Shown in pieces: positions 17,945-25,501 of a stretch of 56,293 nt of DNA. The stretch is taken from positions 1-56,293 of the forward strand of contig LBWG01000011.1 of NCBI GenBank assembly GCA_000993535.1, given 5' to 3'. This DNA is from Candidatus Uhrbacteria bacterium GW2011_GWF2_39_13. Its GTDB lineage: Bacteria; Patescibacteriota; Patescibacteriia; UBA9934; GWF2-40-263. A model generated the notes under the pieces. That model worked only from the letters and a program-made list of their open reading frames with translations. It was not told the DNA's origin and did no database searches. The translations under genes and the position numbers were made by a program. Position 1 is the first letter of the stretch, and every line of letters starts with the position of its first letter.

Positions 17945-18664
17945 ATGCAAGGTTTTCTTCTTATAAATAAACCAGCAGGTATGACCAGTCACGATGTAGT
18001 AAACCGCATCCGGAAATTCACCGGTGAAAAATGTGTTGGTCATGCAGGAACTCTAGACCCTTTTGCCACAGGATTACTGATCACTGGAGTCGGTCGTGGA
18101 GCAACCAAAGAAATGAATAGATTTGTAGGTTTAGATAAAACGTATGAAGCTGTTTTTATTCTTGGGGCTCAATCGGACACCGACGATAAGGACGGTCATA
18201 TTGAACCTGTTCCACTAAAAATTATCCCTCAAAACAGAGAAATTTTAGAAAAAATACTCTTACAGTTTACAGGAGAATTAGAACAAATTCCTCCAACCTA
18301 TTCAGCTATTAAAGTAGGAGGTAAAAAAATGTACGAAGCTGCAAGAGCAGGTAAACCCATTGAAGGAAAGCCAAGAAAAGTCACCATTTATTCTATTGAA
18401 TTGATAAATACTTCCACCGTCGCTCTTGGAGCTATGGTGGACAAGCCAACACTTTCCCTAAAAATCCACTGTTCTTCTGGAACTTATATTCGTGCCATTG
18501 CACGAGATCTTGGAAAAGTATTAGGAGGTGGAGGATATGTGGAAGAATTAAAACGTACTTCTATTGGACCGTTCTCTCTTGACCAATCTCATGAGCTTGA
18601 ATCTTTGAAAGAAACCGTCGAACAAGCCCTTATTCCTGTTGAAAAACTCATTGAGTGTCTTTGA
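17945..18664 (+). CDS. truB: tRNA pseudouridine-55 synthase
   Basis: Makes pseudouridine 55 in the T loop of tRNAs. 239 residues, slightly short of the roughly 300 in E. coli, as usual when the C-terminal PUA domain is absent. N-terminal KPAGMTSHD motif and catalytic aspartate in GTLDPFATG (about 37-45). The -10 box is 9 nt from the ATG, so no leader is expected. It ends in UGA. Confidence 0.95.
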   Translation: MQGFLLINKPAGMTSHDVVNRIRKFTGEKCVGHAGTLDPFATGLLITGVGRGATKEMNRFVGLDKTYEAVFILGAQSDTDDKDGHIEPVPLKIIPQNREILEKILLQFTGELEQIPPTYSAIKVGGKKMYEAARAGKPIEGKPRKVTIYSIELINTSTVALGAMVDKPTLSLKIHCSSGTYIRAIARDLGKVLGGGGYVEELKRTSIGPFSLDQSHELESLKETVEQALIPVEKLIECL

Positions 18665-18858
18665 CACGAGACCCTCTTGTTGATACTCTAATAAAAGAAT
18701 TATCCTAATGATTATTGTCTGGAAGATGCTCACGGATCTCGCGGAAAAAGCTTGTTTTATGCAACATTTTGAGTCTAACCTGTGCGTGTTAAAAACGATT
18801 TCCTTTTTAAGGATACGTTTGTTGTCGTAAAAAATTTTCCAAAAATCCGTAAAAAATG

Positions 18859-18882
18859 AGCTTCTCCAGAGTAGAGAAGTTT
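18859..18882 (+). promoter_or_regulatory. Hairpin abutting the rny start codon
   Basis: CTTCTC/GAGAAG stem followed by TTTT ends directly at the rny ATG. It looks like an intrinsic terminator or a cleavable leader hairpin. The rest of 18665-18858 is A/T-rich with no gene supported. Confidence 0.5.
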
Positions 18883-18883
18883 T

Positions 18884-20443
18884 ATGTTATTTCAAATTAT
18901 TTTAGTAATAGCCGCTATCCTTCTTGGAGGAGGATCCGGTTACGCACTGCGAAAAATTCAAAGCAAAAAATCAGCAGACCAATCGGAAAATCGAGCTGAG
19001 AAAATCCTTGCTGAAGCCAAAGCTAAACAACAAGAAATCTTACAAGAGACAAAAACACGCGAACAAGAAGTACTTATCCAGGCGAAAGAAAAGGCTCTAA
19101 AAATGATCGACGAAGCCAAACAAGATGAGCAAAGTCGACGCAGAGATCTTCAAGATCAACAGCGAAGACTAGAAAAACGTGAATCTCTCTTTGATCAAAA
19201 AATCCTCGAAGTTGAAGATAAAAAAACAAAACTGGAGGAAAAAACAAAAGAGATTGAAAACGTTAAACAAAAAATCACTCAAATAAAAGAAGAACAATCT
19301 GCAAAACTCCAAGAAATTGCAGAAATGAATAAAGAGCAGGCTGAACAAAAACTCCTCCGTACCATTGAGCAGGATTCTCAAGAATCCCTGATGAGTCGCT
19401 TGCGGAAGCTGGAACAAGACAACGAAGAAGAACTTGAAATAAAATCCAGAAAAATCCTTTCTTTGGCTCTCACCCGTTATGCCTCCTGTGTCTGTAGCGA
19501 TACCACCACCACAGCGGTAGAGCTTCCAAATGATGAAATGAAAGGACGTATTATTGGAAAAGAAGGACGTAATATTAAGGCCATTGAAACGCTTACGGGA
19601 ACAGAAATTATTGTTGATGATACTCCTGAACTGATTACCATTTCTGGTTTCTCCCCTATTCGTAGACAAGTCGCTAAAAGAGCATTAGATGAACTGATCA
19701 AAGATGGACGCATTCACCCAGCTCGTATTGAAGAAGCCATTGCAAACGCAAAAAAAACGATTGCAAAAGACTTACGAAAAGCGGGCGAAGAGGCTCTTTA
19801 TCAACTAGGAATCCCGGTTTCTTCCATTGATCCAAAATTGATCTCTATTTTGGGTCGCATGAAATACCGTACAAGTTATGGTCAAAACGCGCTTCAACAT
19901 TCCATTGAGGTCGGAACCATCGCAGGAATGATCGCGGAAGAACTGGGAGCCGATGTGTTTATCTGTAAAAAAGGAGGACTTTTCCATGATATTGGAAAAG
20001 CGGTAGATCACGATATGCAAGGGGCACACCCAGAGATTGGATACAACATCATGAAAAAATTCGGATTCCCTGAAGAACTGTGCTACCAATCCATTGCCCA
20101 CCACGAAGACCGTCCTCGAACCATTGAAGGAGCGGTGGTCAAAGCGGCAGATGCCATTTCAGGAGCTAGACCTGGTGCGCGTAAACAAAGTCTTGAACAA
20201 TTTATTCAGCGTATGGAAGAACTCGAGCGTACAGCATCCTCTTTTGAAGGAGTTGAGAAAGCTTATGCAATTCAAGCTGGACGAGAAGTGCGAGTGTTTG
20301 TTCAACCAGAAAAAATTGATGACCTGACCGCTTATCGATTGGCAAAAGATGTGGCAACCAAAATCGAAGCAGAACTTTCTTATCCAGGCGAAGTCAAAGT
20401 GACGGTGATTCGAGAGACGCGTGTTATCGAATTTGCAAAGTAA
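18884..20443 (+). CDS. rny: Ribonuclease Y
   Basis: Membrane-anchored endoribonuclease that starts mRNA decay. 519 residues: N-terminal membrane helix (about 2-22), a long charged coiled coil (about 25-195), a KH domain with GRIIGKEGRNIKAIE (about 222-236), then an HD domain with HDIGK and the phosphohydrolase metal residues, and a conserved C-terminal domain. All domains intact. An intrinsic-terminator-like hairpin lies at its start codon, compatible with autoregulation by cleavage or attenuation (inference). Confidence 0.96.
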   Translation: MLFQIILVIAAILLGGGSGYALRKIQSKKSADQSENRAEKILAEAKAKQQEILQETKTREQEVLIQAKEKALKMIDEAKQDEQSRRRDLQDQQRRLEKRESLFDQKILEVEDKKTKLEEKTKEIENVKQKITQIKEEQSAKLQEIAEMNKEQAEQKLLRTIEQDSQESLMSRLRKLEQDNEEELEIKSRKILSLALTRYASCVCSDTTTTAVELPNDEMKGRIIGKEGRNIKAIETLTGTEIIVDDTPELITISGFSPIRRQVAKRALDELIKDGRIHPARIEEAIANAKKTIAKDLRKAGEEALYQLGIPVSSIDPKLISILGRMKYRTSYGQNALQHSIEVGTIAGMIAEELGADVFICKKGGLFHDIGKAVDHDMQGAHPEIGYNIMKKFGFPEELCYQSIAHHEDRPRTIEGAVVKAADAISGARPGARKQSLEQFIQRMEELERTASSFEGVEKAYAIQAGREVRVFVQPEKIDDLTAYRLAKDVATKIEAELSYPGEVKVTVIRETRVIEFAK

Positions 20444-20460
20444 TGTATAGTAAAAATGAC

Positions 20461-20489
20461 TTGTCAAAGAGTGAAATCTCTGCTATTGT
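20461..20489 (+). promoter_or_regulatory. HU gene promoter (leaderless)
   Basis: TTGTCA (20461-20466), 17-bp spacer, TATTGT (20484-20489), 9 nt before the ATG at 20499. Confidence 0.7.
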
Positions 20490-20498
20490 TAGAGCAAT

Positions 20499-20789
20499 AT
20501 GAACAAAGCAGATTTAGCATCACTTATTGCAGAACAATTAAATGTCTCCAAAAAATTAGGAGAAGATTTCGTTGCTGCTCTTGAAGAGATTATTACGCGA
20601 GCCTTGGTGAATGGAGAAGAAGTTACGATTGCGGGATTCGGTACATTTAGTTCCCGTATGAGAAAAGGCCGTATCGGAGTCAATCCACAAAAACCTTCTG
20701 AGAAAATCAAAATTCCTTCAGTCCTTGTCCCAAAATTTAAAGCAGGAAAAGCATTGAAAGACACCCTCAAAGGCAAGCGAACTGTTTAA
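20499..20789 (+). CDS. HU family nucleoid DNA-binding protein
   Basis: 96-residue histone-like protein that binds and bends DNA as a dimer. N-terminal helix MNKADLASLIAEQLNVSKK, the GFGTF signature at about 47-51, and the beta-arm region RIGVNPQKP that intercalates into the minor groove. Monocistronic, with its own promoter and terminator. IHF is an alternative within the family, but the length and lone copy fit HU. Confidence 0.94.
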   Translation: MNKADLASLIAEQLNVSKKLGEDFVAALEEIITRALVNGEEVTIAGFGTFSSRMRKGRIGVNPQKPSEKIKIPSVLVPKFKAGKALKDTLKGKRTV

Positions 20790-20793
20790 GAAA

Positions 20794-20825
20794 AAAAACA
20801 ACCTCAGCAATGAGGTTGTTTTTTG
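20794..20825 (+). terminator. Terminator of HU gene
   Basis: Stem AACAACCTCA/TGAGGTTGTT, GCAA loop, followed by a T tract. Confidence 0.85.
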
Positions 20826-20840
20826 ATTTTGTATAAATGA

Positions 20841-20874
20841 AAACCCACTCTCGCTTAGTAAGAAGAGTGGGTAG
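20841..20874 (-). terminator. Terminator of the DMT permease gene
   Basis: 9-bp stem ACCCACTCT/AGAGTGGGT (20843-20872) with T-rich sequence on the minus strand. Confidence 0.7.
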
Positions 20875-20910
20875 ATGCTCTGTTTCGTTTATGGTTCCGC
20901 TTCAGTGGGT

Positions 20911-21783
20911 TTATGATAGGGCAACCATTGAAACACCAAAAACAATGATGAGAAGACCTGGCAACATTCGTCTCCAATCCTCCTTAAGTGCCTTGGCAGC
21001 AACGAAGAGAAGAACAAAGACAGACAAAGTGCGAAGAGTGTGTACATAGCTCCCCAAAGTAAACCTGAGTGCCTCGTACATACAGATAACTCCCAAGATC
21101 CAACAAAATCCTGTCTTTAAGAGAAGTCTTGCATTGTTATGGATCTCCCGTCGCCAATTACGATCGACGATAAGAGCAACAACGCTCATACAGGTTGCGA
21201 CCAATCCCATCTCAATGAGGAGAACAAGTGGTGGACTAGAGAGTCGGATCGCTCGACGTTGGAATGGAACGGCTACGGCGAAACAACAGAGCATAAGAAG
21301 GCCGAGCTTCGTCCCAGGATCGATAAAAAGTTTTCGAAAGGGTTCAAAGGGCCCTTCCTTAAATTTGTCAATCTTGAGGAGATAAGTCCCGACGACTGCT
21401 ACACCGACACCATACAGACCCAACGTATTGGGAGCATCCCCGTTGATAATCCATTCCCCAAACAAAACTGATATCGGTGCCAGCGCAATAATCCCTCCAA
21501 AAAGAGACAGATCGGTCTTTTTCATTCCGTAGTATAAGAGAAGAGTTATTGGGATATGCAAAACTGCCGAAACAGTCAACGCACTCCAAAACCCATTCTG
21601 TATCTGTGGAATCCCCTGGAACCACAAGAGTATGAGTCCTCCAGGAACTGCAAACCCCGCGTAGAGTACTGCGATCGGAGTTTCCACCCGGTTCATGCGA
21701 CGAACAAGCAAACCTCTTCCACCATCGGAAGCTCCCATGCAAAAAGCCATCATCACCAATAAACCGAATACATACCAGTTCAA
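20911..21783 (-). CDS. EamA-like (DMT superfamily) membrane transporter
   Basis: 290-residue inner-membrane protein with about ten hydrophobic segments in two repeats of five, the EamA/DMT layout used for metabolite or drug efflux. The second helix pair carries the usual LAPISVLFGEWIINGD stretch. The start is TTG, chosen because AGGAGG sits 6 nt upstream. It ends with AGGAGG-independent own terminator and has tandem promoters with repeat motifs upstream. Substrate unknown. Confidence 0.82.
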   Translation of the reverse strand: MNWYVFGLLVMMAFCMGASDGGRGLLVRRMNRVETPIAVLYAGFAVPGGLILLWFQGIPQIQNGFWSALTVSAVLHIPITLLLYYGMKKTDLSLFGGIIALAPISVLFGEWIINGDAPNTLGLYGVGVAVVGTYLLKIDKFKEGPFEPFRKLFIDPGTKLGLLMLCCFAVAVPFQRRAIRLSSPPLVLLIEMGLVATCMSVVALIVDRNWRREIHNNARLLLKTGFCWILGVICMYEALRFTLGSYVHTLRTLSVFVLLFVAAKALKEDWRRMLPGLLIIVFGVSMVALS

Positions 21784-21800
21784 AATGCACCTCCTCTTTT

Positions 21801-21883
21801 ATACTAGATCTGATATTTTGACAGTCAAAGGACGTGATAAATTAAACAAAAATACTAATTTTGTCAATAAATCCGTAAATCCG
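21801..21883 (-). promoter_or_regulatory. Tandem promoters and CGGATTT repeats of the DMT permease gene
   Basis: Proximal promoter on the minus strand: TTGACT (21823-21828), 16 bp, TAGTAT (21801-21806). Distal promoter: TTGACA (21862-21867), 17 bp, TAATTT (21839-21844). Two direct repeats CGGATTT (21869-21875 and 21877-21883), 8 bp apart, lie right upstream of the distal -35. A related repeat set lies upstream of the 23815 gene. Confidence 0.6.
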
Positions 21884-21971
21884 AATTAAATTGTCTATTC
21901 GTCTATACAGTGAATCCCTTGTCAAACGGAGATCTAACCCGATCTGACGCGATACTCTAAAATATCAACGA

Positions 21972-22003
21972 AAACGACCCTCCATGAGGAAGGTCATCTT
22001 TTT
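21972..22003 (-). terminator. Terminator of proS
   Basis: Imperfect hairpin with GACC/GGTC outer pairs (21976-21995) and T-rich tract on the minus strand, just after the proS stop. Confidence 0.55.
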
Positions 22004-23280
22004 TATCTATGTGAGGTTAATCGTTCTGGTGTTTGGAACCATTCTGTTACTTGTTCAACAATCTCTGAAATCTTGACCAGACGCGTATCTGTTTCATGTC
22101 GCTCTTTCCACTCAACAGAGTCTTCCGCAAGAGTCTTCTCAGAAAGAACCAAACGCAGTGGTAAACCGATAAGATCTGCATCAGCAAATTTTTCTCCTGG
22201 TCGAACATCACGTTCGTCCCACAATACTTCAATCCCTATCGCTTCCAGTGCATCGTGGATATCTGAAGCCGTTTCTTCCAGACGTGTCTGTACAGACTCA
22301 TCTTTTCCGAAAATCGTAATGAGCGACACATGAAAAGGAGCAACGGCTTTTGGCCAAAGAATCCCTTTTTCATCATGATGAACCTCGACGATGGATCCCA
22401 TCACGCGAGACGGTCCAATACCGTAAGAGCCCATGATCACTTTTTTCAATGTACCGTCAGCATCTGTCACTGTGAAATCAATAGCATCTGAAAAACGGGA
22501 TTCAAGAGGAAAAATATTTCCAACCTCGATGGTTTTTTTGATGTCATACGCATCTGCATTTTCCCAATCACTTTCCGCAATAACCTCTCGGTTAAACGCT
22601 TCGCCTGTTTTTTTATCAATGTACACGCGATCCTCTCCAGCCTCTGTTTCTACTTGGAACTCGTGGGAAAACCGTTTAGTAAAATCTCCCCCACTGGCTT
22701 TAACTACCAATGCATTCAACCCGCAGCGACGATACACATTCAGATAAGCTTGTTTGGACTTTTCGTAAAACTCTTCAAAACCCTCTTGCGTCAAATGAAA
22801 GCTATAAAGATCTTTCATAGAAAACTCACGACCGCGCAAAAGCCCTGATTTAGCCCGAGGTTCGTTACGAAACTTATCATTGATTTGATAAAGGAGAACA
22901 GGAAAATCTTTATACGAACGAACATATTCTTTTACCAACGGTGTGACCATATCCTCTGCTGTGGCGGCAAGCGCTAATTCTTTTCCTCCTGCCCCTTCCA
23001 ACTTAAACAAAACATCGATCCCCCATCGACCCGTATCTTCCCATACTTTTTTTGGAGTGAGCATCGGGATATTGATCTCCTGACCGCCAATAGCATCCAT
23101 TTCCTCACGAACAATTTGTTTGACCTTATCAAGCACACGTAACCCCAACGGAAGATATGTGTAAGCTCCTGCCATGAGTTGATGAATAAAACCACCTTGA
23201 GTAAGGAGTTTCGCATTGAAGCAATCGGCATCATGAGGTGCCTCTTTTGTTGTTTTTCCAAAAAGGTTTGAGTAACGCAT
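22003..23280 (-). CDS. proS: Proline-tRNA ligase, short form without editing domain
   Basis: Class II synthetase of 425 residues. Motif 2 region FRNEPRAKSGLLRGREFSMK and motif 3 GSYGIGPSRVMG are present, followed by the C-terminal anticodon-binding domain. E. coli ProRS is about 570 residues; the roughly 180-residue INS editing domain between motifs 2 and 3 is missing, as in several reduced or alphaproteobacterial lineages. No separate YbaK/ProXp editing gene is seen in this window. Confidence 0.94.
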   Translation of the reverse strand: MRYSNLFGKTTKEAPHDADCFNAKLLTQGGFIHQLMAGAYTYLPLGLRVLDKVKQIVREEMDAIGGQEINIPMLTPKKVWEDTGRWGIDVLFKLEGAGGKELALAATAEDMVTPLVKEYVRSYKDFPVLLYQINDKFRNEPRAKSGLLRGREFSMKDLYSFHLTQEGFEEFYEKSKQAYLNVYRRCGLNALVVKASGGDFTKRFSHEFQVETEAGEDRVYIDKKTGEAFNREVIAESDWENADAYDIKKTIEVGNIFPLESRFSDAIDFTVTDADGTLKKVIMGSYGIGPSRVMGSIVEVHHDEKGILWPKAVAPFHVSLITIFGKDESVQTRLEETASDIHDALEAIGIEVLWDERDVRPGEKFADADLIGLPLRLVLSEKTLAEDSVEWKERHETDTRLVKISEIVEQVTEWFQTPERLTSHR

Positions 23281-23301
23281 AGTCCATAAAGGTATTTAAA
23301 A

Positions 23302-23342
23302 ACCCCATCATAATCAGAGATTATCTCCAATCAAGATGGGGT
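23302..23342 (-). terminator. Terminator of the 23372-23815 gene
   Basis: Outer stem ACCCCATC/GATGGGGT with an inner TAATC/GATTA hairpin, followed on the minus strand by TTTTTAAA. Confidence 0.7.
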
Positions 23343-23371
23343 ACGTCTTTTCCACAAATAATTTAAAAGAC

Positions 23372-23815
23372 CTAAGAAGTAGGGTTAGAACAAAATCGAA
23401 CACAAGATCCACCACCATGCCCTGCCTGATACATAGGATATTTGGTCCCATCTATCTCGACTTCCAAAAGAAGAATGTCCGCATTACGAATGCGCAAAGC
23501 CACTTCGTCAGGAACAATCGTGCTGTAATGCAACTCAATGTCACCAAAACTTGGCTCGTGATCCTTGAAAAACTGAGCCAAAATCTGAGACGTTTGTGTT
23601 TCATTGATATAATGAACATCCCCGATCGCAAACCACAGGTAATCAGGAATTCCACCATTTCCCCATACTGCTTCTATCTCATTCTTTTTGATGGAATGGG
23701 ACGAAGAATCTCGCCAATTTTCCAGAGCGAGTATTTTTTGAACTTTCCTGTCATCAGGAGATTGAATGACAACGTACGTCTTGATCACGGATTTCTTGAA
23801 AGGAAACCAGCCCAT
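23372..23815 (-). CDS. Unknown protein
   Basis: 147 residues beginning MGWFPFKKSVIK. The ATG at 23815 is preferred because AAGGAG lies 10 nt upstream and because the longer frame runs through the promoter. No membrane segment. The C-terminus is Gly/Cys-containing (AGHGGGSCVRFCSN). Single-gene unit with promoter and terminator. Not recognised. Confidence 0.6.
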   Translation of the reverse strand: MGWFPFKKSVIKTYVVIQSPDDRKVQKILALENWRDSSSHSIKKNEIEAVWGNGGIPDYLWFAIGDVHYINETQTSQILAQFFKDHEPSFGDIELHYSTIVPDEVALRIRNADILLLEVEIDGTKYPMYQAGHGGGSCVRFCSNPTS

Positions 23816-23912
23816 CAAAAGACTCCTTCTATCCAGAGTTGAGACAACCGACTTTACCCAATTATAATCTCTCTTTTCAAAAAAAGAGAAGGGTAACGTA
23901 AAAGGACAGAGC

Positions 23913-23978
23913 ACATTATTCAAAAGAATCATTTTTGTCAATGAATCTGTAAGAATTGAATCTGTAAGAATCCGTAAG
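23913..23978 (-). promoter_or_regulatory. Promoter of the 23815 gene with three upstream direct repeats
   Basis: Minus strand: TTGACA (23936-23941), 17 bp, TAATGT (23913-23918). Upstream of the -35, three copies of the 11-mer GAATCYGTAAG (plus-strand reading) occur at 23943-23953, 23958-23968 and 23968-23978. They resemble the CGGATTT repeats at the DMT permease promoter and may be activator or repressor sites. Confidence 0.6.
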
Positions 23979-24061
23979 AAACCTCTCTTTCTGGACAAAA
24001 ATGACTTTCTTTGTTAATTTTCTTTGTTCTAATATTCATTTGCCAACCAAAGGAGGATTTC

Positions 24062-24430
24062 GTGTCGGAAGAAAAACGATTCCATGTTATCCGTGTTTCT
24101 GAGGACTATAAATTCGTTCTGGTCGTTTATTCGATCACAGGAAAACCGCCATGGGATCTCAAAAATTCGAATTCTGAACGTCCAGAGGATCTGACCTACT
24201 ATTGTTGTGACTATATAAATAAGGTATTTAAACCATGCTCCGAAAGCGCAGCTCTCCAAGCCTTCAGCGGGATCGCTGATGGAATGGGACACGCCAAGCT
24301 CCCTCCAGAACCATTCACGACTCTAGAGGAAATCGTTGCTTGGAGAGATGACCTGAAAAGTAAATTCACTATCGAATATCTAGAACATCTGGAACGATTG
24401 TCGAACACGACTTCTGAAAAAGAATCTTGA
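24062..24430 (+). CDS. Unknown small protein
   Basis: 122 residues beginning MSEEKRFHVIRV. GTG start fixed by AAAGGAGG 7 nt upstream. No membrane segment; two adjacent cysteines in YYCCDY. Monocistronic with a terminator. It lies head-to-head with the 23815 gene across about 60 bp of A/T-rich sequence. No family recognised. Confidence 0.6.
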   Translation: MSEEKRFHVIRVSEDYKFVLVVYSITGKPPWDLKNSNSERPEDLTYYCCDYINKVFKPCSESAALQAFSGIADGMGHAKLPPEPFTTLEEIVAWRDDLKSKFTIEYLEHLERLSNTTSEKES

Positions 24431-24448
24431 TCTTTGCTAAACGAAAAA

Positions 24449-24475
24449 CGTACCAACAGGTACGCTTTTTTTATT
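24449..24475 (+). terminator. Terminator of the 24062 gene
   Basis: Stem CGTACC-AACA-GGTACG followed by CTTTTTTTATT. Confidence 0.8.
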
Positions 24476-24488
24476 CTTTATTCAGCAC

Positions 24489-25367
24489 TCAACTCACCCG
24501 TTTCGCAAGATAGGCAAGCGGTTTGCCAACTTTGCGATGCCCTGGGATTTTTGGAAATACGATGACTCCCTCGTATCCCACTACAAATGGAGTGTTACCG
24601 TGATGTCCTAAAATCGTCCCTTGAGTAAAAGGTTCCCAGGATCGCTCACCAAAATCCTGTGCAAAAATAAACCCATCATCGGTTAAAATAACGGGTTCAG
24701 TAAGCTCATAACATTCATGTTCACAAATCGAAGATGTAACAATTCCCTCAACCAATCCTTGATCGATCAACAGATTGATGACGTTTTGTGTTACCTCATC
24801 TACCCGCGCTAAATCAGATGCTTGGCCAGTCTCATAACACATCCCGATTCCTCCATGAGCGTCTGTATATTCATCTGTGGTCATGGGTTCTCCTGCTAAC
24901 ACAGCTCCTGGATCTGATAACACTTTTTGGCAAGGAAACCACTTGTAAATCTCTTCGTGATAAGGAGAGTGTATGCAGGCGACAAATGGTTCTGAGGGTT
25001 TATTGGTCGCGTGAAGATCTACAACAATATCGCTTTTCTGCAAAACCGGAGCGATTTCCCTCGCACGAGAATCCTCATACACTCCTGTGGGTTCATTCAT
25101 CAAAAGACTGATGGGAAAGGAGCGATTTAAATCTAAAAATGGTTCACTTCCTCTCTCACCGATCTCAATAGCACGAGGATTTCCATGAACAAGATAAAGA
25201 GTACCAGTTTTTAATGCCAGATTCCCTGAATCAAGCATCGCTTTTAATTTCAACACGACCTCAACGCCTGTTCGTTCATTTCCATGAGTTCCTCCAATAA
25301 TGGTTATCGTTTTACCAGAAGTTTGACCATGAGTCTCCCAAATAAAGGGTAAAAATTCTTTCATCAT
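24489..25367 (-). CDS. Succinylglutamate desuccinylase / aspartoacylase family zinc hydrolase
   Basis: 292-residue carboxypeptidase-like (M14-type fold) amidohydrolase. Zinc motif GGTHGNE at 25-31, the DLNRSF motif (about 79-84) and DLHATN (about 117-122) with the third zinc ligand; a C-terminal beta domain follows. The family removes acyl groups from N-acyl amino acids. No arginine or aspartate catabolic genes are nearby, so the substrate is unknown. Start ATG at 25367 or the next codon (ATG-ATG). Confidence 0.82.
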   Translation of the reverse strand: MMKEFLPFIWETHGQTSGKTITIIGGTHGNERTGVEVVLKLKAMLDSGNLALKTGTLYLVHGNPRAIEIGERGSEPFLDLNRSFPISLLMNEPTGVYEDSRAREIAPVLQKSDIVVDLHATNKPSEPFVACIHSPYHEEIYKWFPCQKVLSDPGAVLAGEPMTTDEYTDAHGGIGMCYETGQASDLARVDEVTQNVINLLIDQGLVEGIVTSSICEHECYELTEPVILTDDGFIFAQDFGERSWEPFTQGTILGHHGNTPFVVGYEGVIVFPKIPGHRKVGKPLAYLAKRVS

Positions 25368-25501
25368 ATCTTTCAGAATACGCCAAACCTCAAGATAGAT
25401 CTATTTACATTTTCACCAATATGTGCTTAACTTTCTTCGGATTGTTTTGAATAAAAGGCAATTTGAGTCGTTCCTTTACACAAATCAACGAGGAAAATTC
25501 G

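Noticed and set aside
18707-18829. 40-codon ORF between truB and rny
   Set aside because: No Shine-Dalgarno, poor -10, and no terminator; probably chance.
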